Source: Coptis chinensis (Eukaryota > Streptophyta > Magnoliopsida > Ranunculales > Ranunculaceae). Taken from it: DNA of 64,000 bases. The position numbers and the translations under genes are program-made. The notes beneath the pieces are model-generated. The model worked only from the letters and a program-made list of their open reading frames with translations, was not told the DNA's origin and did not search any database. Below are positions 11,814 to 23,377 of the stretch, in pieces (within the stretch, counting starts at the first letter, position 1; every line of letters starts with the position of its first letter). The stretch is taken from contig CM027380.1 in assembly GCA_015680905.1 (NCBI GenBank), forward strand, positions 37,688,001-37,752,000. Direction: 5' to 3'.

Positions 11814-12650
11814 ATTTTGTTTTGGTTTTGTAACAGGGTAAATGATTTGTGGTTTATGAAAGGCTAAAGAAAGGCTCGAGGGCTTAACTAGCGGAAAATA
11901 ATTCATAGGTTTGAATTTACGGCTATATCGATCCAAAGAGGGCCTAAATTCTCGATTAGGATATGGTTTAGTGATCAAGCAAGTGGGCGTGTGATTTCTC
12001 TATCCGATTTTACTTCTCCCTTGTGTCATTTCTCAAATGTTTCTTTCATATATAAGGCTTTAGGCTATATTCTCACAGGATTTGTAGAATAAGTACTCTA
12101 GCCTAGAGTTCAGAAACTTACTGTTAACAATCATAGATACTCATGTAATATATTTATAGATAGATGCAATGATTATTACCTACATATTAACCTAAGTTTC
12201 TAAAGACTATTCTAATGCAACACTACATGAGACTTCTAGATTATTAAGAGCGTAGAGAAAGAACAATACCGATATTCCTAAGTGTATAGCATAAACTTTT
12301 TTATTCATATTTTTTATTTTATTTTTGAAATTTTACTAGAAAACAAGTGCATATTATACATATCTATATCCTAATAGATGTCTTAATTACATGTGTTTCT
12401 ATGCCCACCCCCAAACAAGAAATATGCTTTGTCCTCAAAGCATTTAAATAAATAGGGTAAGAAAAATACCATGGAAACGCGTGAAATTCTGGAACATCTA
12501 CAAAACAAGGTTAGAACATACTAATATAGGAAATAAAAAAACTGACGCAACTCTATAAGAGTTCCACCCATTATGGGGTTAACAGAATAAAATTGCTTGG
12601 GACATAAGCAGACACTAACTGGAATTAAAAACTGACCTTATCTCCCGCTT
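10818..12650 (-). other. E3 3' untranslated region
   Basis: No gene. Reverse complement matches the 3' regions of E4 (45895-47200, 50770-51273) and E5 (63765-64000). Contains a T28 run at 11786-11813 (A32 in E4 at 46707-46738) and a pyrimidine-rich stretch at about 11570-11700, purine-rich on the coding strand. Confidence 0.75.
12405..12416 (-). promoter_or_regulatory. Internal PPT copy after ORF2, E3
   Basis: Exact GTTTGGGGGTGG on the - strand, preceded by gaggacaaagcatat, as at 46141-46152 in E4. Confidence 0.6.
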
Positions 12651-13575
12651 TTATTCTTCATCCTCCTCATCCTCTTCTTCTATAAAGAAGTGAGGTTCCT
12701 TCGCGTCCTGCCATGCCATGATAATTTGCCAGGCTTCCCGCCATTTATAATCTATTATTGCTAACCTATTAAAGCCACTTTCGGGACGGGGGTGTAGGGT
12801 GCAACCTGATGAGGTTGTATCCTCCACCCTTGCCAAGTCATTGCACGAAAGATCGAATAATACTATTGGTGGGTCGCACAGTGTCGACCGTAATCTAATC
12901 CATGAAACGTGTACAAAAAACAGGAAAGAAACATAGCATAATATGGGAAATTAGAACAGGCATAAGAAGGTACTTATGCCTCATGCTATGGGCTCGTGCT
13001 AAACTAGACATCAAGGTTAAGGGAAGGTCATGGCACATACGTCCCGTGGCTAAAGCAAGGAAGACGCCGCAAGTGGCATCATTCACGCGAGAAAAAGCGT
13101 CATTCCCCAAAATGTTTAGCATGATCCAAAACATAATAGTTCCTATGTTCATGGACAGGCTACCAAAGGCGACGTTATATTCCCCTTGGTCCTTGATACG
13201 GAAAATGCCTGCCCCATACGACTCATGCAAAAACTCATAAGTGTAGACATGCATATTATCTACCCAATAACACCATGGGTCTTGTATTTCAGCGGGCATA
13301 GCAAGTCCAAGAACAAATGCTAGCAAGAACCTGGTAATTTCCATTGGTTCATTATTAATGTTGATGGAGAACACTTGTTCTCTATCCGGTCTCTCAAAGA
13401 AAATACAATTATCATAAAAATAACATGCAAGTGCTGGAGAATAAAGTTAATCAGGTCTTACCATAAGCGGTTCCCATCCTACGTATGTGATCACCTCACG
13501 AAACCAAGCACCATAAGTAGTGCTTTGGAACAAATCTTCGAAAGACTGTTCTGGTACTATTGTAGGAGATGTCAT
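12651..13575 (-). pseudogene. E3 post-pol ORF2
   Basis: From the ATG at 13575 the frame runs about 305 codons with TAA at 13449-13447 (CAA in E4) and TAG at 12897-12895 (TGG in E4), then a frameshift near 12840-12890 before the acidic C-terminus (EEEDEEDEE). It starts MTSPTIVPEQSFEDLF; E4 ORF2 starts MCTSKIIPEQYFEDLF. Segments LLAFVLGL and YLLMPVLISHIM resemble ORF1 motifs (LLAEILGIP, APLPVLITKIM), so it seems a paralogue of ORF1. The fold resembles the plant 'putative transposon protein' domain found next to Athila pol genes; function unknown. It occupies the env position but I see no convincing signal peptide or fusion protein features. Confidence 0.65.
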
Positions 13576-14375
13576 CTCAAAACGATCCTCTGGAACAACT
13601 GCAACTGATCCGGGAACAACCCGCAAAAAACTGGAAATTTATGGTCTACGGAGGTCAGGGCGCAGGTGCGCTCGGGTGCTTTTGGATTTATAGTGTTTTG
13701 AAGCGAGTGCGCTCCTCTTGGCGCAGGCGCGCTCGATAAAAAATTCGACAATGGCTTAGGGGTGGTGCTCCCCATCGGGCTTGGTGTGCTCCGAGGTGCT
13801 GATTTGTGAAAATGGTGAAGAACAACGGGAAACGTGGGAGTGAAAGGTGAGAGATGGAAGTTAGGTGTAGTGAGGGTTGTGAGTGTAGAATGAATGAAGT
13901 TTTTATAGGTTTTAAGTTGCTAAAACGAATCGGAAAGTTGCCAAAAAGCTTTTACGGCAATTTCTGGAAATACTAAAATTTTCAAACCCGAAACGGAAAC
14001 AACTCATATTCTTGATTCTAAAACAACCCTAGTATCTTTTAGGTTGAATTTAGGATAAAACTACCTAACTTATCGAGATTTCATCCTAACCAATATTTAT
14101 TCATAGATATGCCCAGATCGGCAATATTCTCACCCTAACTCCGAAATAACTTCTAAAAATGAGGGTCATATAAAAATAATTCTGGAATAGATAATACCAC
14201 CCCCAAACAATTTGGGAAGGTGGGATCAATATTAAACAACCACGCTCAATGAAAATAACCGCATTATATTAAAATTTTCATTCAAAGTACATTTCACTAC
14301 AAAATTCAAATTACCGAATTAAAACTTACATTAAAATAACTAACAATAATAAAACTACAAATAAAATTCATTAAG
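13576..14375 (-). other. E3 spacer between ORF1 and ORF2
   Basis: No gene. Contains an exact internal PPT copy at 14197-14208. Corresponds to 40514-41489 in E4. Confidence 0.6.
14197..14208 (-). promoter_or_regulatory. Internal PPT copy after ORF1, E3
   Basis: Exact GTTTGGGGGTGG on the - strand, in the spacer between ORF1 and ORF2. Confidence 0.6.
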
Positions 14376-15544
14376 CTATACTATCCCTAAACACGACGGT
14401 ACTAGTAGCGGAGGGGACACGCTCAGGAGATGGCTCCTGAGCTCCCGATCAGGCCCAAAGACCATTAGCCTTTTCGGCGACGACGCTTCGTGCCTCGATG
14501 ATGATGTATCCTCGAACGCGAGAATCCCCGTGAGGTGGAAAGCGTGCAAACATATCGCTCGCTCGAAATCGCGGCGGCGAGATTCCAAAAAATTTCATCC
14601 GTTCCCACCACCGCCATCCTCTCACTGGTACGAATCTCAAAGTTATGGTGCATAGTAGCCTATCGAGTCCGGAGGTCTTCGCAGATAGTATTGAGTGAAC
14701 ACATGCCACGATGAATCACAGCCATGCGTTCTGCATCTGACCAACACCTCTCCAAGGCATCAACATCAAAACATGTCAAGTCCTCCTCATCCTCCGAGTC
14801 ATTCTCATTTCCGACGCCCCTCCTGGTTGACTACCCTATCCTCGGGCAACCTCCAAACTTGTTAGATACACTCCTTATAAATCCGGGATTTCGGTGTAGG
14901 GTGAGGCAAATCCTATCAGACGTCGGAGTCGCTCTCAACTTCAGCATGATCTTGGTTATCAAAACAGGGAGAGGTGCAATAGACTTCCCCACTCCCCTAA
15001 TCATGTTAAACAAACACTCCAAGATACATAACTCATACTTCTGCTCCTGGAGTATCCATAGAATGTGAAGGCAGTTCAGACCGATGTCGGTGACCTTCTC
15101 CTTCCCTATGACATTCCTACCAATCTCCCATCGAAATGCGGCCCACCGGTTTGGTTCTCGAGGGATGCCCGGTGAACACAATCGCGAGCTCACATTGTAG
15201 TTCCGCCCGGTAACGATCAGCGTGCATCAAAGGCTCTACCCCAGTATATTGGGACTCCTGTAACGTGGCATCAAGATGGATTCTAGGCGGAATGCCTAGA
15301 ATCTCAGCCAACAATCCAGCAGACACTTCTTTCCTCCTCTTTGCCACCGTAACAAAAATTCGATTCCTCTCCAACTCCCTCGTGTTGTAAAACCGTCGGA
15401 CTAACTCTTCGAGGTAAAAGGCATCGGTCGAGTACCACAAGCTATTCCAATCTCTACTAACCATTTTAGATCACCGTAAAAAGCGGTAGCGAAGTGGTCG
15501 CCAGTAAAGACTTGCTCTGGCAAAATCCGGTGTTGTTGAGCCAT
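14376..15544 (-). pseudogene. E3 post-pol ORF1 (plant putative transposon protein domain)
   Basis: ATG at 15544 (MAQQHRILPEQVF). A frameshift near 15464 leads into SRDWNSLWYSTDAFYLEEL, which aligns with ARGWDRMWYSTDEYYHEDL of E4 ORF1; then LLAEILGIP, and after another frameshift near 15150 LHILWILQ and IAPLPVLITKIM. The C-terminal part is Arg-rich (TKRRRRK). These motifs match the domain annotated in plants as 'putative plant transposon protein', common after pol in Athila elements; role unknown. Because of several frame changes the exact end is uncertain. Confidence 0.7.
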
Positions 15545-16215
15545 TGGAAGTTTTGATAAGGTTTGGGGGTTTGAATAAGGTAGGGGGAAGCAATGAGGGA
15601 CAACCTCACTAAAAAAACGATGGTGGTGGTGGTGTGGTGGCGCGGCAGCTCAATATTTGGATTTTTCGTGGTTTTGGTTTTGTAAATTGATGGAGGTGGT
15701 GGTGGGACGGTTTTGAGAAGATTTGGAGTGGGTTTGGATGTTTGGCGTGGGTGTAGTTAGTTTTCTTTGTAATTTTAATTTTTGGTTTAGGGTTTGAAGC
15801 TTGTTTGCTTGTTAATGGCGGCAGTGAAGATGAAAACGCGATCTGAAGGTTTAAGGTAAAGGCCCGGTCTTGGCTTGGCCGGTCTTGCGAGTTGGGCCCA
15901 GAAGCCCAATTTTTTATCAATTTTAAGCGACTTCAAACTAACATTGCCGCTTCGTTACCGGTCCGAATTTTGCGAATGAGATATGGAAATGATCAGGAGA
16001 GAATTTCCAATCCAATGATCCATAAAACACTCTATTCCGATTGTGGATGACATATAAGATAGTGGAAAACGCCTCGAAGTGCGTGCATTACGTAAGTTAT
16101 GAGAACGAATGAACTCTAAATTCATAGATTATGTCAACCTGAATCGGAATACAAATAAATGGCCTAAGCAACTCTAATAGGACATAAAATATTCTAGGAC
16201 GGAAACACGAACACC

Positions 16216-16227
16216 CCACCCCCAAAC
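16216..16227 (-). promoter_or_regulatory. Internal PPT copy before ORF1, E3
   Basis: Exact GTTTGGGGGTGG on the - strand; counterpart of the site at 38814-38824 in E4, which follows the integrase gene. Confidence 0.55.
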
Positions 16228-16329
16228 AAATTTTTTACAACAGAGTTTAGAAAATTTGTTTTTTTTTAAAAGTGGGTCTTTTAAAGTCAGATTCCCGAGA
16301 CTTCCTAGATTACTATGTTTATTATTTTT

Positions 16330-16390
16330 AATATATATATATATATATATATATTTATTATTTAATATATATAAAAACAATAAGCAATAC

Positions 16391-16421
<31 letters not shown>

Positions 16422-16460
16422 ATATATATTTTATTATTTAATATATATATATATATATAT
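16330..16460. repeat. AT microsatellite
   Basis: Several long (AT)n runs separated by short breaks. Simple repeat within the E3 spacer; open frames across it are meaningless. Confidence 0.95.
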
Positions 16461-17127
16461 AAAAATATATATTTTTTTATAAATCTGGGATTAATATATA
16501 GAAAAAAATAAGCAATGGACATAATTCACCCCATAAAACATGAGTCAAAAATCGAAAACATGCATAAGTTTAAAACGCGTGAATTATGTTAAACATGGAC
16601 TTAGGATCCGGTACTTACACCACACACCATAGGGGAGGGCCCGTTACCTTAATGGTGCACTCACCAATATCTGGATATGAAAGGAAATGCACCAAACACA
16701 AAAATTGAGTCGTTTATAGTCAGATACTCGAGACTTAATCTAAACATATGTATGAACATGCAGTTTATCATATATCAACAACCCGAAATAGTTGTGGATC
16801 ATTCCATAAATAAATATCACAAAAAACATACCCAAACACAATTAAGCACCAAGATTTTCTATGACGCAACCTAGTGAAATGAAAGTGAAGTCGGATAAAC
16901 CTATAACGTAACCTAGCATGCACCTTCTTTTTCATCTTTGAACGAGAGGGTGTCCTAGTGAATTAGTGTGGAAAAGTGAATGGTTGTGGAGAATATGGTG
17001 GATATGGATAAGTTGTAGAAGGAAAGCATGAAAAAAATGAGGATGTGGGTTTAGCACAAAACTCATTCATGGTGTAGGTAGGGACTGTCTCAATTCTAAA
17101 AATGAAGGTGTCAAATGGTTTGTCCTT

Positions 17128-18376
17128 CTAAAGTATTTGTTTTCTAGGAGGATTTAAAAAATTATGAAGCACAGGAGAAACAAAAGGATCGAGTGCAAAC
17201 TTGAGATTCCTTTGAAAGGGTGGAAGGAGGGGAGTCGAGGCGGATGTTGTGCAAAGTAGTTCTTGATAGGGTGACTCATCACCTGCTCTAAGAAACTCAT
17301 CGAATTCCTCATCTAGCTTGGTCATATCCACATTACTATGGTATTCCTCTATATCTTTGAGAAAGTCATCTATCTCGTCCTCATCCATAATATGTGTATC
17401 GACTAGTGTAGGGATGAAAACGTTGGAGTCTGAACCTTCAAAGGAAAGAAATTTGGGCATCTGATTATCAGGGAACGTGTTGTTAAAATAATCTCGAGCG
17501 AAGGTCTCGATCATGCTAACCTCTCCATCCATAGACGAATCGGGTAACTGTGTCTTTGGTTTAAACACATTTACTTCAACAGAAAGATGGCCAAAAGACA
17601 TGGACATCGAACCTTTGCGGCAATTTATGAGCCGCATTGGCGGTTACCGAGGAAAGGGCCTTCTAAGATGATAGGGACAGAGTCGTTAGCGACTTCTGTA
17701 TCGAGGATGACGAAATCAGCCAAATAGTAGAAATCCTGAACCTTTACCAGCACATTTTCAACCACACCCTTAGGATACTTAATAGACCGATAAGCTAATT
17801 GCAACATCATTTTAGTGGGTTGCATCTCCTCTAGACCTATTTGTCTATACAAATAAAAGCGGGAGTAAGTTAACACTAGCCCCGTGTCTAATAACGCGGT
17901 CGTCGTATAGGAATCTCCTAAGGTGCATTGTCTGATAGGGATCGACCCGGGTCCTTGTACTTAACAATTCCGTTATGTTCGGATAGAGTTGGGAATTGTT
18001 ACATTAAAAAGCGCCTTTTGGTATATTGGTCTTACGCCTAGTAGTACACAACTCCTTAAGAAACTTAGCATGATGTGGTAGCTTTTTAATAGCTTCGAGG
18101 AAGGGAAGGTTTATAGTTAGATTCTTGAAAACGTCCCTAATCTCCTCATAATTTGTATTCCTAGTTAAAATGGCTAATTTTTGTGGAAACGGTGGGTTCT
18201 CTCTATATTTAGCATATATATCACCTGGATGTTTAACCTTGGCTTTCTGTTTCTTAGGTTGTGTTATAACTGGTACCTCTACAGTGGTAGGCTCTTCAGT
18301 TTCTATTTCGGTATCTAGTAAAGTAGCATGTGTAGGGCTATCTTGATGGGGTAACTATAGGCATAGTTACTTTTTA
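17128..18376 (-). pseudogene. pol: E3 protease and pre-RT segment of pol (truncated)
   Basis: Reading the - strand: a linker matching E4 30075-30180 (LPFLEAIKKLPHHAKFL, about 18030-18110); then the retropepsin-like domain with an intact active site LLDTG (Asp-Thr-Gly codons at 17888-17880) and FVILDTEVANDSVPIIL; then, after a +1 frame change near 17640, INCRKGSMSMSFGHLSVEVN and an acidic stretch. It ends NLKFALDPFV...HNFLNPP and a stop at about 17128, exactly where RT would start in E4. A frameshift lies near 17925. The protease would cut Gag-Pro; without RT the element cannot copy itself. Confidence 0.8.
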
Positions 18377-19993
18377 TCAACCACTCTGCGAAGCGAGAGT
18401 GGTGATGGCATTTAGCTCACCTACGTTTTCATTTTCATTACTAGTATTACCGGTTACCTCAAAGGCCGTGTTTGTTGTTTTAGGATTAGGTATCGCGTGA
18501 CCTGGAAACATACCTTTGGGTTGGGCTTTATCTTGGGCCAACTGTTGGCTTACATTATTAACGGATTGTAGAAGCTGTTGGTTAGATTGAGCCATGGTTT
18601 GGACGAGTTGTTGGCTCACCTATATGAAGGTGTCAAGACGATCCGGTTGGGTGGGTGTAGTGGTCACGGGTGGTGTGACTGGAACTATCTCGCGTTGATT
18701 ATTTATGGGCAGATTGTGATAGTTATTATTTACCGGAACGATACCTCTATTAGCATTATAATTATTATAACTACCTTGACCCTGTGCTTGACCTTGTTGA
18801 GGTTACACTTGGTTGTTATAATTATTATAATTACCCCGATCCTTGTCGTGGTGGAGAGCTTGGTTATAAGCGTGGTTGGCCTAACATATTGATTATTAAA
18901 CCACGGAGGTGTGACTTGTTGGATATTTCTCCAACCGAAGTTGGGATTTTGTCTCCAAGGGGCGTTAGGTTCACTATTAATGGAACAAGCATGTTCATAG
19001 GCTATAGGGACGGTGAGAGTCGGGATGCTCGGGACTCCAACCAAACTACTACATGGATTGGAATTTACATTCATGACGGGGGATAGGCTTTTTTGTACGA
19101 AATGGCTTCTACCTTTTTTAGTGAGTGATTCGATTAGAGTTTTAAGCTTCGGGATCGTGTTTCATCTCAAACATATCGGCCTTTAATCGTATTAGAAGAA
19201 CTAAGCGGGCCGGTGGATATCGTCACTACCTCCCCCGTTGTTATTTAAAAGCGGTTTGATCCTCTAAAATTTATAAGCCTCCGAGGGCTCCTTTACTTTG
19301 GAAACTACCCGCATTCATTATGTCAAGGACTTCTTTATGGTGGTGTAGAAGTCCTTTGAAAAGGCACGAACTAACGTGTCTTTCGCTAGGTTATGATGTG
19401 GACACTCTATAAGAAGATCGTGAAACGATTCCAAGCCTCACGAAAATGATTCATGAGGATTTTGTCGAAAAGAAATGAATCTTGGAAAGCATCTCATCCG
19501 TCTTTAGGGGTGGGTAAAAATGTTCCATAAACAGCTGAACAAGTTTAGCCCACGAGTCCACAGAATTAGGCGTTTGGGCAGTTAACCAAGACGCCGCCTT
19601 ATCGGCTAAAGTGAAGGGAAATACCCTGAGTTTAATTTGTTCAGCACTCACCGTAGGATGGTGGAATGTTGTAAGAACTTATTCAATCCTACGCATGTGC
19701 TGATAAGGTTTTTCATGGTCTAAACCATGGAAAACGGGTAACAAATTAAAAATATTTGGGGGGATTCGGAAATCCCCCACTGGGTCTACAAGAACGATGC
19801 AAGATTTGGGACTATCGCTCAAGGCTTTATAAAAGTCCGAGAGAGGAGTCTCTCCTTCGTCGGGTATTGTGTCAGGTAGAGTATGTGGAATAGTAGCTAG
19901 AGGTGCAATGAGTGGTATACTAGATAGGTTTGCTTGTTGACGTTGCCGTGTAATTATGTTAGGTGTTTTTGTTCGACCAGACCTTAATCTCAT
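18377..19993 (-). pseudogene. gag: E3 Gag, Athila-type (decayed)
   Basis: ATG at 19993 (MRLRSGRTKT). Contains PLSDFYKAL, DFRIPPNIFNLLPVFHGLDH and LRVFPFTLADKAASWL, the Athila capsid core shared with E2 and E4. A TAA follows RRIE (CAA-type position in E4), and a one-base expansion in a T run near 19469 shifts the frame. The nucleocapsid region near 19050 is degenerate: the knuckle seen in E2 has lost its spacing and last Cys. C-terminal part (18619-18377) is Gln-rich, as in E4. Confidence 0.82.
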
Positions 19994-20470
19994 ACAAGGT
20001 TAAGACCAAACTTAACTAGACACGACAACCTCCAAACAATCCCGATATTCTAATATAAACCTCTAACGAAGAAGATCACGAGGTGGGAAGAAAGGAATAC
20101 CTGATTGTGTCATTGCTTCGCTTTATGAATAGCGTCTTGTTCTACGTGTTCGATGTATATAACAAGTTAGAACACCGAAAAACTTGAAAAATCAAAGTTC
20201 GAAACAAACCCGCGTGGAAATCCGGCAAAAATCAGTGAGGGCTCGTGTCGCGGTCACTTTGGTAAAAGTGCGCTCGCGGTGTAAACTTCGAAGTATAGTG
20301 TTTTGAGCGGTCGTCGCTCTTTTGGGCAGCGAATGCGCCCTCCGCAATTTTTATGGGAAATTTAATGCTGAAAAAAAGACAACCACAGTTAGAATCGAAC
20401 AAGGGTGGGTGGGTGAAATGGGATTTTAAAAAGAGTACTTATACTACGAAAACAATACGAAAGTGAAACT
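19994..20470 (-). other. E3 5' leader
   Basis: Short noncoding leader between gag and the PBS; I see no feature in it. Confidence 0.6.
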
Positions 20471-20488
20471 AAGATGGCAGCGGCGCCA
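20471..20488 (-). promoter_or_regulatory. Primer binding site of E3
   Basis: TGGCGCCGCTGCCATC on the - strand, two bases inside the 5' LTR. TGGCGCCG fits the 3' end of plant Asp tRNA, the usual Athila primer; the later bases fit less well. Confidence 0.8.
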
Positions 20489-20490
20489 TT

Positions 20491-21959
20491 TGATAAACGT
20501 AAAAATGCTAGTTTACCTACGAAATGAACGATAAAACTCAAAACGTAAGTAAAACTAAACGAGATTATGTTCCTAGTTTATCAAAGATTGTTCTACTCTC
20601 TATCTATTGAACATATATAGTGGAGTAGGAAGTTCGTTCCACTCCTAGTTCTTTTACATAGTAATGTTCTCTAAGTATAAATAATCTTAACTAAAGTCTA
20701 ATGAGAGATTTACGAATTATAAACTACGATGCAACTACCCACAAGATACGACTAATTAACTACGAATGTTTGCGTTGATTCTATGATAAGGAATTAGGGG
20801 TTGATTCCACCTTAACTCAACTTAACTTACTAAACGAATATTTAATCGTCATCGAATCCGAATTGAACCGCCAAACAATTGGTTCTTCCTAATCCCTAAT
20901 TACATATGGCACTTCTACCAATTCATAACTAGCATGTGAACGATTAAACTCATTCTCATGGTGAATTAATCGTTTCTAGAGTGGAATAGAAATTACGACG
21001 ACTCTACGATAATTGGAATCAAGCTTTCATCAAGGCTTCTCAAACCCCTATAATGGAGGTTTAGCCGAGAATCATTTCGCAATCATTTCCATATGAATCT
21101 AAACTAAACATAATATCAAGATTCTAACTTTACTAATTTAACAAACAATAATTGAAATCTAATTAATAATTAAGAAATTATATCAACAAGAATTTAAACT
21201 AGATCTATAAATGTAATGACAGAAAACGAATTGAATAATAATAAACTATTTTATTAATCTAATCAAATGAATAACAATATTTTAAAGGTTTAATCTAAAA
21301 CAAGGAATGAAATGAAACTAAACTTAATTAAAACCATTAAAACTAGATCTAGAAGCTATTCTAATGGCTACTTTCTATCCTAAGCTCCTAGATATCTTAA
21401 GAGTTAAGTCTTCTTTGTTGATATGGAGGAAATCAGATCCAAAATCGTGCATGGGCTTGGAGCCATGTTTCAGGCCCAAAACCCAATTCCTTCAGTCCAC
21501 AGACCCCTTTTTAGCTAGATTCGGCTTCAACAGACTTTTCGTCAACTTCTACTCCTCTGATTGGACCAAGGCTTAGACCATTGGAAAACTCTTTCCGAGT
21601 CGGTAGTTTTGACATAAGGTAGGCCCAAATCCGAGGTCTGAGTCCAAATATACGGTCTGCAGAAGTTCTGCTGACTTTGTGCACTGTTTCTGCCCGCATG
21701 GACTTTGACTTTTCACCTTTTGACCGGGCTTTACAAAGGCTTTGTCTTCTTGAATCTTGGCCTTTAATCACAAAACTCCTTAGCAACCAACCATTTATCC
21801 TTTATATCATCAAAGTGGCCCATTTCTGCACATAATTGACTTTGAAGCCTGAAACGCATAAAAACACGTAATCAGTATTAACTCTTAATTATTAGTCACA
21901 TAATTGGTCTAAAAGTATGATTATTAATGGGTTAAAACTACAGTTTTGGGCTCTTATCA
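20491..21959 (-). repeat. E3 5' LTR
   Basis: 1469 bp, same length as 9335-10803 and nearly identical to it. On its inner side lies the PBS, so it is the 5' LTR on the - strand. Confidence 0.93.
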
Positions 21960-23377
21960 GTTCCCCACAGAACTGACATGAAAGTTGCCTAAGATTATCT
22001 GTTATGGTTTGTTTTCAAATAGTAGCATTTAGTCACAACTTTTGAGTATGAGTTTCTTAAAACATCTTTCCATAGTTTTCAAAACTAGAAGATATAAAAA
22101 TGAAAATTATACGCCCCGGAGTAATCAAAATGATACCAGATTCACATATAATCTTAGCCTCTTGTCAAAACCTCTATATGGTTAGAGATATTTTTGCTTG
22201 AGAAAACCAACTGAAAAAAAAGACGAGATGTCTCCAAACGAGAATTAAACAAATAGAGTAACCTAAAGTGATACTATTCTCTGTTTAATTATATCTTTTG
22301 CCTCCACCTCTTTATTTTGTGTTGAGAATTTGACGATAAAAGACTCAAACTTGTACAAAATTTCAAAATTTTCGTTTCTAAAAAATCTTTTCCCCTTCTC
22401 AATCTCTTTCTTTCTGAATTTTTTTTCAAAAATGTCTTCTATAGCAAAAAAAAACCCTCCACCTAGCAAGACTAGATGGATAAGTTTCAATGATCGTGTG
22501 CAAACACTTCCTAGAGAACTACAACTGAAGATATAGACACACATACCGAAAATCATTCCTAGTTTAGGTAAAAGTTCATACGCACGTAAGAGACGAGCTA
22601 TGAGAGATGGCTGGTGCTTGAATTGTCAAACATCAACTTGCCCCACTCTTCAACCTCATAGTGAAAATTCAGTTTTTAAGGTTTTCATGTGCCAGCCACC
22701 TGCTCATCGAGCACAGCTGAAGAGAGTAATCTAACCATCTGGTTGGGATTGACTCAAGTTTTCAAAACTTTAAGTCTTGGAGATCTGACTTAAAATGACC
22801 CATCCTTTTTTAATTTTCAGTCAAAATTACTCAAAACCCAAAAAAATTAATTAACATTTTCCTTCTGTTATCTGTATATATTTCCTTACAGTTTCTTTTT
22901 GTTTCTTTCCTTCATTTGTTTTTCATCCACCGTTGGATGTGAGTGTACCCTATACCGTTATGTTGCATTTTTTATGCTAATCATTTTAGTACCTTACGAG
23001 TCAAGATTGGACAAGTAACGACGCACAGATTAGCTCTTGAAGTTGGCAAGGCACTAAAGACATGATTGAAATTATCTGATTTCATTTGGGCTTGGGCCAA
23101 AATTTTGAAATAACTTAAAAAATCACGTGCCTCGCACATGCCATCATCTTATATAAATAAATCATGTCTGCCCGACCTAATTCATTTTCCCCAAATTGCC
23201 GAAACCCTAGCCACTCAATTTAGCTCGCGAGTGCCCCAGTTTAACTCGTGACCGCGACCTCACCCCAAAACACCACCACTCCAAATTTTTACAGCCTCCT
23301 CCATTTTCAACCCCCATTCTATATAAAAACCCAGATTTTATCAATTCCAACTCCAAACGGCTCGAGTTTTTAAAATC
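21960..23377 (+). other. E2 spacer, continued after E3
   Basis: Begins with the second GTTCC copy. From 21965 to about 22315 it matches E1 3090-3440, proving that E2 resumes here. The rest (22316-23377) is noncoding sequence upstream of ORF1; nothing else recognised. Confidence 0.7.

Larger units (their letters stand above)
15545..17127 (-). other. E3 spacer where RT, RNase H and integrase should be
   Basis: Both strands were read: no RT, RNase H or integrase motif is present. It holds a long AT microsatellite, an internal PPT copy at 16216-16227 and otherwise unremarkable AT-rich sequence. In E4 about 2.4 kb of RT-RNase H-integrase lies between the matching pre-RT segment and this spacer. 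Confidence 0.75.
9335..21959 (-). mobile_element. E3: non-autonomous Athila-like element with intact ends
   Basis: Complete 12625-bp insertion on the - strand. Termini are TGATAA...TTATCA; the target duplication GTTCC is at 9330-9334 and 21960-21964. Both LTRs are 1469 bp and differ at about five of the first 180 bases, so insertion is fairly recent. PBS (20471-20488) and PPT (10806-10817) are both present. Order on the - strand: LTR, PBS, gag, protease, pre-RT segment, [no RT, RNase H or integrase], ORF1, ORF2, 3' region, PPT, LTR. It needs enzymes from another element to move. Confidence 0.93.

Noticed and set aside
12902-13240. 112-codon frame on the + strand
   Set aside because: Antisense shadow of E3 ORF2, whose - strand frame is supported by homology to E4.
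18730-19086. Overlapping long frames on both strands around the E3 gag linker
   Set aside because: The - strand frame belongs to the decayed nucleocapsid region; the + strand frame is antisense and has no homologue.
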